From assembly GCA_038503075.1 (NCBI GenBank), contig JBCAML010000001.1, positions 248,001-312,000 of the forward strand: 64,000 nucleotides of DNA, given 5' to 3'. Position numbers and translations under genes: made by a program. The stretch is from Gyromitra esculenta. Taxonomy: Eukaryota; Ascomycota; Pezizomycetes; Pezizales; Discinaceae. The notes under the pieces were generated by a model. The model made no database searches. It was not told the origin of the DNA and was given only the letters and a program-made list of their open reading frames with translations. Position 1 is the stretch's first letter. Every line of letters starts with the position of its first letter. Below are positions 40,469 to 52,041 of the stretch, one piece after another.

Positions 40469-43264
40469 ATGGCCGCCTTCTTCCGTCCCCTCAGCTGCAG
40501 CCCTCCAGCTCTAGCCCGGGGCTACGTCTCCCTCCTCTCCGCCGAGATATCCGCTCTCTCCGAGTCGGTGCTCGCTGCCCACGACATCCCTCGAAGCACC
40601 CAGCCAGCCCACATAACCCTGCTCTCCAAGGACGAGCACAGACAGTACGCCTCGAACCCGAAAAAGACCCCGTTCGACGACATCGATCTGTCGAAGCTGT
40701 ACCCTGTGGGCCTGTCAAACAGGAACGATGTCTGGTTTGTTCCCGTCGTGTGGAACGCGGGCAACGTGTGGAGGGCCAAGAACGGGTTTGGGGTCAAGGA
40801 CTTCCATGTCACGCTGAGCGCGAGGGACGAGCACGATATCGATAAATCGCTCTACACCATTCGCCGGCCGCATTCGGACGAGGGAGGCAGCGCAGAGATA
40901 AACGGTGTTCTTTTACCCGCGGGCTTGGATGTCGACGTCCTTGATCAGATCTATCTGTTTTCACATCTCCGGAACGACGATGTCGCTAGGCAGGTTTTGT
41001 GGGCAGAACATATCATTGCCTCTCATCCGTCCTCGGAGCGGGGCTATCTACGTCTTGCGGATCTGGCCTACAAACTGCAATGGCATAAACTAGCCATGCT
41101 GTCGTACCATGCTGCCTTTTCGCGGTGCGCCAACGAAGATGGTGCCCAGAAACGACGGGACTATTACACAAAGAAGATTGCTTCCTGTGGCGGACACACT
41201 GAGTTTGGCCCACTATTCGCAGAGGGGGAAGTAGAATTCATCAATGCCACTATTGCCTCTGCTTCTATACGGGAGTCTCTGGTAAAGCCTTGGGACCCAA
41301 CACCGGGACTCGGGCTCCCCGAAATCGAGCTTTCGAGGACTATTGAATCTAGAACCCGATATCACGCCCTTCATCCTGTCCCCGCAAAATTCCCACGCTT
41401 CTTTTCTTGGGTTATCCCCTTCCACCTCGCCGCCATGTCCACCCCGCGTTCCGCAGAGGACATCGCCCTCCTTCGCGCCACAGCGGGGATCACACACGTT
41501 ATAACCCTCACCTCCGAAACTCCCCTTCCACGCTCGTGGTTCCCCCCCGGCGGCGGCATTCGCAACACCTTCATTCCCGTAGAAAACTACTACCCACCCA
41601 CGACGCAGCAGATGGACCGTATCCTATCGCTCGTCCTCTCCGAGCCATTCCACGACCCGTCAGTTCCCGGCGCCACGCTAATCCACTGCGGCGGCGGCAA
41701 AGGCCGCGCCGGGACCGTTCTCGCCTGCTATCTAGCTCTCTTCGGCTTCACTCCTCCACACTCCCCCAACTTCAACATCCTCGCCCCGCCAAAACAGCCC
41801 GCCAAAACCGCACTTGCAACCCTCCGCCACGTCCGCGTTGGCAGCGTCGAAACCGCGGAACAAGAGCAATTCATAACAGCCTACGTCTCAACCGCATGGA
41901 AACGCTACGGCGATGCCCTCCTCCTCATCGGCACCGGCGGCGAGATCTCCGAGCCCACAGGCTCGCCCCTCGTCATAAACGGCGACATCACATCACCTGA
42001 CATGGTAGTCCTCGTCGGCCTCCAAGGTTCTGGCAAAACCAGCTTCGCCGCACTCTGCAAACTCCGAAACCAAAACGTCGCGCACGTATCACCAGATGCC
42101 ATCGTTGCCGAGTCCGGCGGGTCGTCAGCGGCCGCGAAATCAGCGTGCGAATCTGTAGTTGGCCGCTTTAGAAAGTCACCTCTCGGCACGCCGACGGCGA
42201 AGCGGAAGGTGCTGCTGCTGGACCGGTGTAATCCGACGGCCGCAGAGCGCCGGGCGTGGCGCGATCTGTTTACGGCTGGCGGTAAAATCGTTGCGGTATG
42301 GTTCGATTACGACCACGAGCTGTGTATTGCGCGCGGCGAGAATCGGGGGGAACACGCGACGTTGACGCCGTGGCGGATGAAGAGTGCTGTCGCGGGCATG
42401 GCAGCCATGATGGAGGCGCCGTCTGTACAGGAGGGTTTCGCCGGCGTTGTCGAAGTGCGCGGCTTTGACGCCGCGAGGGAGTTGGCAGATTCCTGGTTCG
42501 GCGAAGTAGCGCTCTGCAAGTTCGTGCGAACAAAACACCTCCTGGACCTCGGAGCCGCAACAAGAGACGACCTGGTGATCCCGCCCCAAGATCTCCAGCT
42601 CCGCTACTTCAACCGCCCCGTCACCGTAGAAGAAAAGCTCGACGGCGCGAACCTCGGCTTCTCGCTCTCGGGCTCCGGCCGCCTCCTCGTCCAGAACCGA
42701 AGCCACTACATCTCCTCCAGCGACCAAGCACAGTTCAGCAAGCTCGACGCATGGCTGTCCACCCACTCGACAGCCCTGCACCACATCCTCGCCCGCGACG
42801 AAACACTCCCGCAGCGGTTCGTCCTGTACGGAGAGTGGATGGCAGCCACCCACACAGTCGTGTACGACCGACTGCCCGACTACTTCATCGCCTTCGATCT
42901 CTACGACCGCTTGCGCGGGGTGTTTGCAGCCCCGGACGCGCTCAGAGACATACTGAAGGGATCCGGGATCAAGGCCGTGCCGGTGCTGTACAGGGGCGTG
43001 TTGCAGGGCGAAGACATGTTGCGGGGGTTTCTGGACAGAGAGAGCTTGTTTTCGGGCACGGAGAAGGTGGAGGGCGTGGTTGTTAGGTGGGAGGGCGGAG
43101 AGAGGGGGAAGGTTGTCAGGAGTGATTTTATCGCGGGGAGACACTGGAGTAAAGGGGTTTACAGGAGGAATGGGTTGGCGAGGGAGGGGGGGATGGAGGA
43201 GGAGGAGCAGCAGGAAGAACAGCAGCAGCAGGAGGAGGAGGAGGAAGAGGAGGAGGATGTTTAA
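40469..43264 (+). CDS. Multidomain RNA end-repair protein: 2H esterase-like, phosphatase, P-loop kinase-like, RNA ligase
   Basis: This is a single-exon gene of 931 residues. Residues 48-50 (HIT) and 113-115 (HVT) form the paired H-x-T motifs of 2H phosphoesterases. A helical, TPR-like stretch follows (about 150-235). Residues 406-414 contain HCGGGKGRAG, the CX5R loop of dual-specificity phosphatases, with Cys407 and Arg413. At about 517-525 GLQGSGKTSF is a Walker A loop. K723 in EEKLDGANLGF is the nucleotidyltransferase lysine of a covalent RNA ligase (KxDG). It is supported by YGEWMAATHTVVYD, PDYFIAFDLYD and EGVVVR (about 868-873). The tail is a Glu/Gln run. The set would cover opening 2',3'-cyclic phosphate ends, removing phosphate, 5' phosphorylation and sealing. 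The order differs from fungal tRNA ligase Trl1 (ligase, kinase, phosphodiesterase). Activities are inferred from motifs. Confidence 0.85.
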   Translation: MAAFFRPLSCSPPALARGYVSLLSAEISALSESVLAAHDIPRSTQPAHITLLSKDEHRQYASNPKKTPFDDIDLSKLYPVGLSNRNDVWFVPVVWNAGNVWRAKNGFGVKDFHVTLSARDEHDIDKSLYTIRRPHSDEGGSAEINGVLLPAGLDVDVLDQIYLFSHLRNDDVARQVLWAEHIIASHPSSERGYLRLADLAYKLQWHKLAMLSYHAAFSRCANEDGAQKRRDYYTKKIASCGGHTEFGPLFAEGEVEFINATIASASIRESLVKPWDPTPGLGLPEIELSRTIESRTRYHALHPVPAKFPRFFSWVIPFHLAAMSTPRSAEDIALLRATAGITHVITLTSETPLPRSWFPPGGGIRNTFIPVENYYPPTTQQMDRILSLVLSEPFHDPSVPGATLIHCGGGKGRAGTVLACYLALFGFTPPHSPNFNILAPPKQPAKTALATLRHVRVGSVETAEQEQFITAYVSTAWKRYGDALLLIGTGGEISEPTGSPLVINGDITSPDMVVLVGLQGSGKTSFAALCKLRNQNVAHVSPDAIVAESGGSSAAAKSACESVVGRFRKSPLGTPTAKRKVLLLDRCNPTAAERRAWRDLFTAGGKIVAVWFDYDHELCIARGENRGEHATLTPWRMKSAVAGMAAMMEAPSVQEGFAGVVEVRGFDAARELADSWFGEVALCKFVRTKHLLDLGAATRDDLVIPPQDLQLRYFNRPVTVEEKLDGANLGFSLSGSGRLLVQNRSHYISSSDQAQFSKLDAWLSTHSTALHHILARDETLPQRFVLYGEWMAATHTVVYDRLPDYFIAFDLYDRLRGVFAAPDALRDILKGSGIKAVPVLYRGVLQGEDMLRGFLDRESLFSGTEKVEGVVVRWEGGERGKVVRSDFIAGRHWSKGVYRRNGLAREGGMEEEEQQEEQQQQEEEEEEEEDV

Positions 43265-44210
43265 CGAGTGATGGATTGTGATTTGGAGTTTTTCTAGTAG
43301 ACGGGTGCTTTAGTCCATCTATTGAATATCTCTGTTTATAGTTTAATATACGTCGATACCTGCAACATTCTCTACTTTTTATCATTATCTGTCACTACTG
43401 TTTATTGGGCTATATATATACTTCCCCTCATCCTCCCCTCCCCCTCCCCACATCGGCACCACTCTCTGCCATACCAATCGGTCTTACCGTGTAGTCTTCG
43501 ATACTGCCTTCTCCTCGTAGGCATCCTCGCCTAAACCTCGCCATGTCCAGCGATCGCGCGGGTACAGCGGGTAGGAGTACCAAGTAAAGTATCGAGTCAG
43601 TTAGCGACTGCACTTACTACATACAGATGACGCAAATATTCGCGCAGCAAATAGAACTATACAAACTGCACATGTACCGCATAAACTGGGGGAGGGCGGA
43701 AATCGCGCTAGAACGTTCAGACAAAGTGTGGCTGGAAAACCTCACTTAGAAGGAAGGGTTTGGCAGCAGTGTTTTCGCCACTCGCTACACCAAGAAAAGG
43801 CGAAAACTGCCGATACAAGCTAGGCGCTTTGCCACTTATTTCAACCTCATACATACCACCGTTTCCGTTCTCACCAGTTTATGCGGTAGTCTCGCTTGGA
43901 GAAAGACAAATCTGCCGGGCTTCCCATCCAGCCCAACAATCAAGCCAGTATGTAGCCAAAGAATGGAACGAAGAAAACACCACACTTCAACAAGTCAAAA
44001 GAATGGTCTATCGTAAAATGAACATTAAGATACGAGCAGATCATCATTATATTAGCACACAAGAATCACTATCTCTATTGCCCATCCGAAAAAAAATAAG
44101 AAACCGAAAACAAAAACCAATAACACATTGCCAACCACCACCCAAGAAACCCAAACCCCATTTTTTTTCAGACAAAAAGGAAAGAATACAAGACAGATGA
44201 AGCAAAACGA
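43265..44210. other. Intergenic between convergent genes
   Basis: 3' flanks of the RNA repair gene and of TEF3. One plus-strand ORF (43760-44200) has no family features and low-complexity basic composition, so I do not call it a gene. Poly-T and CT-rich stretches are present. Confidence 0.6.
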
Positions 44211-47200
44211 TTACTCGTCTTCATCACTGAAGACCTCCTCACCACGCTTCCTCCTCGCCATACGATCCTTCTTCTTCTTCCTAAGCTCAGATGAAGTGAG
44301 CTTCTTCTTCTTCTTTCCACCCTCGATCTTGTTACCCATGGCATCGAACTGATCCTCTTCCTCCTTCTCGCCTGCTAGCCTGGGTCCAGATCCCTGACCG
44401 CTGACCCAGTTGTGACCACTGGGAGTCATTTGTCCATTCATAACACCTATTTGTATTGCGTTAGTGCCATTTCTCTAGCTAAATTAACCAATTATGGGGA
44501 AAAACTTACTCCACACTTCCTCAGTAATCTCCTTTGTGAACTCCTCAGAGTGGGTAATGATGATAACACCTCCTTCGAAAGACTTAAGAGCACCAGACAA
44601 AGCACCAAGAGAATCTCTGTCAAGATAATTGGTAGGCTCGTCGAGAACGATCAAATGAGGACGTTGCCATGTTGCTGCAGCAAGACAAACCTTGACACGC
44701 TGACCACCAGAAAGACCCCTCATGCGAGAGTGAGAGACAAGCTCGGCGTCAAGACCGAAGTTGGAGCAGTGAATCTCGATTTCCTTACGGACGAGAGGAC
44801 GGAACTGACCAGCCTTGATGGACTCAGCACGATCAACCTCAGCAACCATCTTGGCGTGAGAGGTAACGAGCTCAGTACGGGGAATCCAGGCGTTGTCAGA
44901 GGTAGACATGACCGTCCACTTCTCTCCCTTGATTCCGACGTTCTCACCAAGAGTGAAAGAACATTCGTACTCGTAGGAGTTCTTAAACTTTCTGCGGGAA
45001 GAGATCGAGATGACACGACGCTGAGTACCTTCGATACGGAAAATCTTGTTCATGGCCTGTTCATCATTTTCGGTGATCTTGGTGTTGGCACGATCCATAG
45101 TCTCACGATCCTCACCAGTCTGGAAACGCCACTGGATGTACTCTGATGGAGTTTTGTCCAAGTGATTATCGATGTGGGCGAAAGCGTGCTGCTTGATGTA
45201 AGCGATACGGATGTTCTCGTGCTGGTACAGCTCACCCCCGGTGGGGATCAATTCACCAGTAAGGACGTTGACCAAGGTAGACTTTCCGGCACCATTGGGA
45301 CCAATGACAGCAATACGCGAACCGAGAGAGCACTGGAAAGTGATGTTACGTAGCTGGGGTTGAGCGGTTCCAGGGTACTGGAAGGACATGTTGGTGACAC
45401 GAATGATGGCCTTGGCCTTGGTCTTGACACCCTCGAGGTAACCTGGTTCAGGGAACTTGAACTCGAGTTCTGAGGCTCCGAGCTCGTAGTACGACCTGGC
45501 AGAAGGAACCTTCTCGGTGAAAGCCTTAAGATTACCCTTATAACGCTTAAGCTTGAAGCGCTCATAGTGGATAATGTTCTGGCAAACATTGTCGAGGAAA
45601 CCGGAGTCGTGCGAAACGATGATGGATGTGCAAGGAGAATTGATGAGGTAGTTCTCGAGCCACTTGACGTTCTGCCTGTCCATGTGATTGGTAGGTTCAT
45701 CCAAGAGCAGGATATCGGGGTTCTCGAACACAGCACGGGCAAGAGCCAATTTCATCTTCCAACCACCAGAGAGAGAGGTGATGGGAGCCTCGAACATAGA
45801 AGTGACAAAGCCGAACTCCTCGAGCTTATCCTGGATATCGTCCTGGGAGACGGTAGCACCAGTCTCGCGGAGCTTATCGCAAGTCCAGCCAATGACAGTC
45901 TTCTCGGTATCGGCAGAATCAAGATCATGCTCAACGAAAACAGTCTTGACCTCGGACTTCTTGGGAAAACCCTCGACCTGCTCGTTGTTGATAGCACGCA
46001 TGAGGGTAGATTTACCGGATCCGTTAGGTCCGCAAAGACCATAGCGCTGGCCTCTCTTCAGCCTCAGATGAGTCTGGTTAAGCAAGATCTTAGCACCATA
46101 AGCCAAGTTGAAAGTGCAGTTGCAGAGATCCTCGCCCTCATCGTCATCTTCGTCAGCCTCGTCCTCTTGGTATGTAGGAGAAGCACGCTTTCGGAGAGTC
46201 TCGGCGGTGCCTTGAGCCTCGCCTTCAGGCAGGAAGGCCGCGAAGTAGGGGGTAGTGTGCTCAGTCCATAGAGCAACCTCGTTCTCCTTTTCGTCGATTA
46301 AGCTACCGGAAATGCAGGCAATGTAGTTAAGGATAGGCTCGAACTTGGTGACAAGGTCCTTGTGCTTGCTCAGGATAGCCTTGATGATCTCAAGGACAAT
46401 CTTAGGTTCACCAGCAGAAGAAACCTCGGGAATCTTGCCATCCTTAACGTCACCGACACGGATGAGAGTGTCAAGACCCTGGCGAGTCTTTTCACGAGCC
46501 TCGGGGTCGGCAATGTTATCCCAATTCTTCTCGAGACCGGGCATGAGCTTGGGCAAGAAGGGGGCGACGATCTGGGGGTCCTCGACAAGCTTACACATGT
46601 TGTCAATAATGACAGCAGTCTTACGCTTGATGACGGTATCGCGGTCGGCAAGACCACGCTCGAGAAGAGGGACCATAATGGACAAAGTTGGGGCCTGAAC
46701 ATTCTCAACGAAGACGGTAGCACCAAGAAGATGGACAGTCTCGGGGACGTTCTCGGGCTTGGCAATACAGTTGATAAGCTCGGGAATAAATCTGTTGATA
46801 TCGTTGTTGGAGATCAAAGAGCAGAGTCTCTCCATAGCAGCACGAGCACCTTTCTTGACTTCAGGCTTGGTATCCCACATAGCCTCCGAGACGGTGGGGA
46901 TCAACTCAGGAAGACGCAGAGCGGTCTGAGAAGGTGCCTGGGCGACGAGGATGTCAAGGCACTTGAGGGCACACATCTTCTCGGGCCATTTCAGGGCAGA
47001 GACGATAGACTTGGACAAGATGGGGAGGACAGCCTTGACGGCGTTGGGGTTGATAGAGCTGACGATCGACTGGGCAGCAGACTCGGCAGCCTTCTTGACA
47101 GCGGTGATCTTATCGCCAACAGCGAGGAGGACGAAGGGGAGCAGCGAGACAATGTAGGGCTCGATTCCGGGAGCAACCTGCTTGGTGCAAATAGCACCGA

Positions 47201-47562
47201 TGGCAGTGAGGGCGTGTTCTCTGGCGAGAGCATCCTTCTTGTTGCTCAGCTGCTTCTTGATGATGTTGAGGATCCTGCAAGAGAAAGGTTAGCAGCCGAA
47301 AAAGGTGGAAAAGGCTAACGATACCAGCAATGAAATATCAGCCGAAGGGTAGAAAATAACAAACTCACTTTGTAGGAACCTCGTGTTCTTCGATGGGGCC
47401 ATTAATGAAAGTGGCCAGGTTCTCAGCAGCATAGGTGGCCTCGTCCTTGGTTTTTGAGATGGTCAACTTCTGCAACAACTCGTCCAAGACCTTGACGGAC
47501 TTCTTGTTCTCAGCAGCGACAGTAGCGTCGGAGGGATTCATGGTGTCGAGAGCGGGTGCCAT
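44211..47562 (-). CDS. TEF3: Translation elongation factor 3 (ABC-F type ATPase), three exons
   Basis: This is the fungal-specific ribosome-bound ATPase that helps release deacylated tRNA from the E site during elongation; it is essential in yeast. Exons: 47562-47369, 47274-44510 and 44446-44211. The introns (94 and 63 nt) have GTGAGT and GTAAGT donors, and the joins give 1064 residues, close to the usual length. The order is: N-terminal HEAT repeats (to about 320), a helical linker, then ABC domain 1 with Walker [10 protein letters not shown] (about 477), [10 protein letters not shown] and [14 protein letters not shown] domain 2 has GPNGAGKST (about 723), the inserted chromodomain-like segment ([16 protein letters not shown]), LSGGQRVKV and [10 protein letters not shown] lysine-rich tail ([20 protein letters not shown]) follows. 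The start context CCAAATGGC is good. All key ATPase residues are present. Confidence 0.97.
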
Positions 47563-50500
47563 TTGGTGGGAAAGAAATCTAAGAGAAATCTAAGGGATAT
47601 ATATGTAGAAAAAGAGGGGTCGTTGAAGAAGACCAAAAAAGAAAAAGCAGTCTAGGCTCTAAGAGTAGCAAGAAAAACTTTTTTCCTGTGCAAAAGACGG
47701 AAAGCGATAAGGGCACGGGGCCGAGGGGTGTGAGGGGTCGTAGAGCGGTCTAGCTAAACGTGGGAAGCAGTCGGTCTTGCAAAAACGAGTGCAAGACAAG
47801 AGCAGAGAGTATTCGTTCCTCTGTGAGAGGTGGTTCCCGTCTATTAGAAAGAAAGAAAAAGAACCCAAAGACAAAAATCTAGGACAAGAAAGAGAGGAGA
47901 TGCTGTATGGAGGGAAAGGGGAAAGGAGAAGAAGCCCGATGGGGGGATAAGCCTCTCTTATATCTGGGAAGAGGAACACGGAGATATCTACTACTTGCTG
48001 GTGGTGGGCTGGAGGAACTCAGCAAAGGCGAAAGAAAAAAAAGAAAAAAAAATCACAAGTGAAAAACTCGACTGTAAAAAAAACCTTTCCAGCGGCAATC
48101 AGACTAGTCCCGAACGGGAGACTGCGGCCCTTCCTCGCCTTCTATGCGCCAGCCTCGCTGACTCCCTGGCCTCGTCCGCTATCCATTGGTCCATGGCCCA
48201 GCTGCTCGAGCCCTATTTGCAATTACCCGCTCTTCTCCACCCCCCATCTTCTCATACCAGCCTGTCGCCACCTTGTCGCTTTTCACCATACAATATGCCT
48301 GCTTGTACTCGCAAGGTACAACGTACGCTTCTCCGCCGTAGGAATAACAAAAAATATTCTGAGCTGGCACAACCAATTTACAGAGACAGGGATCAGGCTG
48401 AGTATGCACGTACTGCAAAAATACCCAAGATATGTGTGTACTACCCCTAAGGCAGGACCAAGGAAGGCCCTTCTAGAAAAATACCCACCTGGGAATTACG
48501 GTCTACACCCCGGCTTCGATCCGGTAACACTAGATAATAGACCTTTGTTTGGTTGGAGCTATCCTCGGGTTCTCCGGTTGGAGAAAAAACTTTAAAACTG
48601 CTTTCACGATGACGAAGAGAGAGAGAGAGAGAGAAAAACTTGGAACAGCTTCTAGAGCTCTAAGCAGTCCAAGTCCCATCAGTTTTTTTCTAGACGCGGA
48701 TAGGACTGACACATCAACACCCACAATGCGCTGCACTAAATTTGAGTCAGGAGTTGTTCGAGAAAGGGCGAGGCGAAACGCCGTGTGCCTGCAATGGCAC
48801 TCCAAGGAGTTAAATAAGTGCCGCGAGGTAGTCAAATTGGTTCCCGGCTCAAATATCTCGTCTATCGCGTCAACGGGCCGACAAGCTCTGGACGGAGCTT
48901 TGGCCCCTAAGGTTGCTTTGGATTTTTCTTTGTTGTTGTTTATCATCAAGAACTCCATGTCTCCCCCCACCCCCGGAAATCATCGGATACGACCGCCAGA
49001 TAGACATGCATATTCATTATCGCTCCCGGTTTGAGAATGTCCCTGGATCTAAGGACATGTGTTCCTTTCCGTAGAGGTTCGAGAATAGTTCGTCCAGACA
49101 GACAAGAGAGCTAAGGAGTTTGAAAATCCTGCCTATTTTCACACCACACATTCTGCGACTGAGCTCCATTTCATAGGTTGGGACGCAAGGGTCCACCCAC
49201 CCACCCAATCCAACAATTCCTTTAGGTCAGATCAAATCTTACAGCAACTCGCCGCAAGATGCGACCGCCCACCAATTCCGTTCGTCTTTTTATGCATTCC
49301 GACTTGTTTTTTTTCTTCTTCGCATGAGTGGGTGTGCTCGTGGTTTCACGAAATCAGGGGCACGGTGATGGATTTATAAAATGGTAATTATTAATTTATT
49401 ATTTACAATTACTGTCGGCCACTCGGGAAAACTTCAAATCAAACCTCATTTCCTCGTTCTTCTTCCTTACGACTCTTCATCGTGGACGTCTCGACGTTAA
49501 ACCTTGCTTATGTTCTTATCCGAGTCTCTTATCCCCCGGACTTCAAACTCGGTCTAACCTCCGCGAATAACTCGCCCCGCAAAGTCTCAGCAAAACACAG
49601 CACAACTTATCGATAAAGTGCCGACATTATAACCCTTTCCGTTAGCGCCGTCCGATAGACAGGGGATAGGCGGAGTCCGGGAGCATTACGAATTACAAAA
49701 AAATTGTTGGGGAAAAAAAAGTCTGGGGGATAAGGATTGGGAATGAAGCTTTGATACAAGTCTCATAGGGAAGAACCTTGGAGCTCGATTAAAGCATGGT
49801 GGCAAATCAATCAATCGACAAATGCTATCGATTTCCTGCCTCCTTTTTTCCTCCCAATTCACTCTCGAGTAACTAGTAAAACCGAAGAACCGTTTTGCCG
49901 GATATCTGGCTTCATAGGTATCACCTCGTCCGTCGCCGCCGGTGCGATAGTTTTCCGGGGTGCCTATCCCACCTATCGCTGCAGCATCGAATCGGCAGGT
50001 CGTTATAGTGTTGTTATTTTTTCGCAAAAGGTATCCGCCGTCGGTCTGCAACGCATAGCAGTGTACCTCTCCATGAGACGCGAAATGCATATCTGGCCTC
50101 TAAATACGCATAGACCTGTTCAGTTATTGATTTCTCGCATACTACTGGTACTCGTACAGATATCATAGGCTGGCTGGAGCTTTCGTATTTGCTCGCATCG
50201 CGCTCACTTTAACATTCTCGCAGTTCGCCTTACAATCCGTTGACAGTTCACGAGTAGCTTCTACCACCTATTATTTGTCTCCCACGCTTCGTTTCCCCGC
50301 TCTTAGGCCAACTTTAAAACTTCAATAGCTTCACTCCTCTTCTACTCACGAATCTATTTGTCGCGATTTATTAATCCCTCTTCCTAGTTTTTTTCTCAAC
50401 TCGACTCACCTTCACCTCCTTTTCATCGCCTTCACCTATAGCAACCCACATATATACCCACCTTTTTCCGTGCTCTGCCTGCACCTGCAGAAAAACCATT

Positions 50501-52041
50501 GAGCTGCTGAGTATTTACAGCCCAGTACCTTTGCCCTGCAACCACCTACGTCTTCCCGCATCGTGCAGCAAACCTTCACACCCTCCAACTAACATGTCGC
50601 CGTTTTAACACCTCAAATCTTGATCTAAATCTACCATCTGCAGCCTGTATTAAAGATAGCTCTGCACACCCTTCACACCATAATTACCAGACAGGAATAA
50701 CCTCATTCGAGAATAACCCACTTTGCGTTCCTGCCAGATCTCGCTTCCGGCTTCTTTCTTTGAGAATAGTTACGCGGTACTGGGTAGTGACGCGCTTCCA
50801 TGTGTGATAATGCTTCTCTTGCATGAACGAATATAATACATTTTTTTCCTTTCCTTTTTTTTCTCTTCTCCTTTTTCTCTCCCCTTGCGTATGCATGCAG
50901 TGCGTCTGCACAGTTTTTTACTCTTCTGTTCTCGTTGTCGTTTCCGTAGTGGTTGTCTGCCTTTGATAGATAACGGCTCGGAAAGCCAGACGTCTCTTTC
51001 TTTCCTTCCGCGCACTCGGCGCGTGTTAGGTGGTGGGCCTGTGAACAAACAAGAGTTTCTTCCTTGAAGGTAGAAAAAGGAAGAAATTTTCGCCAGACAT
51101 GAGAAAAGAAAAAAAAAGGGCTTTGGGGTGTTTTTTTTTCCCTCGCTTAGCCTTTCACACAGCAACCCCCGCGGAGGTAGAACACGCCCATATCAGCCAG
51201 CCAGCCAGCCAGCCAGCGAGCGGAGTGAAGTTTATGTTTACCCCCATCTCGTCTGACCTCTGGGGTACGGGCACGATAATTTAGAGTAAGCAGAGCGTAA
51301 GCGGCTGGACATTCAAACAGATTACCGTGGTCGAGCCCGGATGATAAAAGAAAATATGGGGTACTTATCTTAGCTGAGTCTAAGGGATTACGGATCGGTC
51401 AGCCTGGAGGAACTATCGAAGGCTGATAAACAATGTTCTACAGTACCGCAGCGGGACATAGTAGAAACGGAGCACAGTAATCACCTGGAAGGGTCAAGCC
51501 GAGTCGGGTGCCACATGTGGTTCCTGACCACATCCTCTCCCGTGCTCACTGTCAGATAATCATGCATAAAATATCACCGCGCTACATACCAATCTACATA
51601 TGGCCTTGAAGCTGCTCTACGGTGCAATAAAAGTACATAGGCCAGTGCAAGTACGGGAATGGGATACGGCAGATTTAGGGTATTTAATCAGCAAATCGGA
51701 AAGAAAGAAAAATTACAGACGCGTCTTCTACTTTCATAACCTGCCTAAAAATAAAAGTAATAAAACTCCCGCTCCTGCACAGACAATAGCCCTACATACA
51801 AAAAGTGGTATCTATATCCATGTCCAAACAAACAAATAAATAAAGTGTAAAAAGTAAAAAAGTAAACTCGTAAAATACGAACTAGCTTCTGATAACGTTA
51901 GATTGACAACATAAATCATCACTCGGCGACATTACCGGCACCCCCCATTCCAGCATTATATAAGGTAAAGCCAAATCCGCCCACTCGCTGAGGACAAACA
52001 GAAAGAAAAACAGTCCAAACACAAAAATATCCTGGCTAAAT
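47563..52041. other. Long intergenic region, TEF3 promoter and unassigned DNA
   Basis: About 4.5 kb without a supported gene. The part next to 47563 must hold the TEF3 promoter and leader; TATATATA occurs near 47600. Further right are a GA microsatellite (48619-48634), a CCAG repeat (about 51198-51218), many CT-rich tracts (50380-50700) and poly-T runs. Short ORFs here have no recognisable features. Confidence 0.6.

Noticed and set aside
43760..44200. 146-codon ORF between the RNA repair gene and TEF3
   Set aside because: It shows no domain and a basic low-complexity end, and it runs into the TEF3 3' flank.
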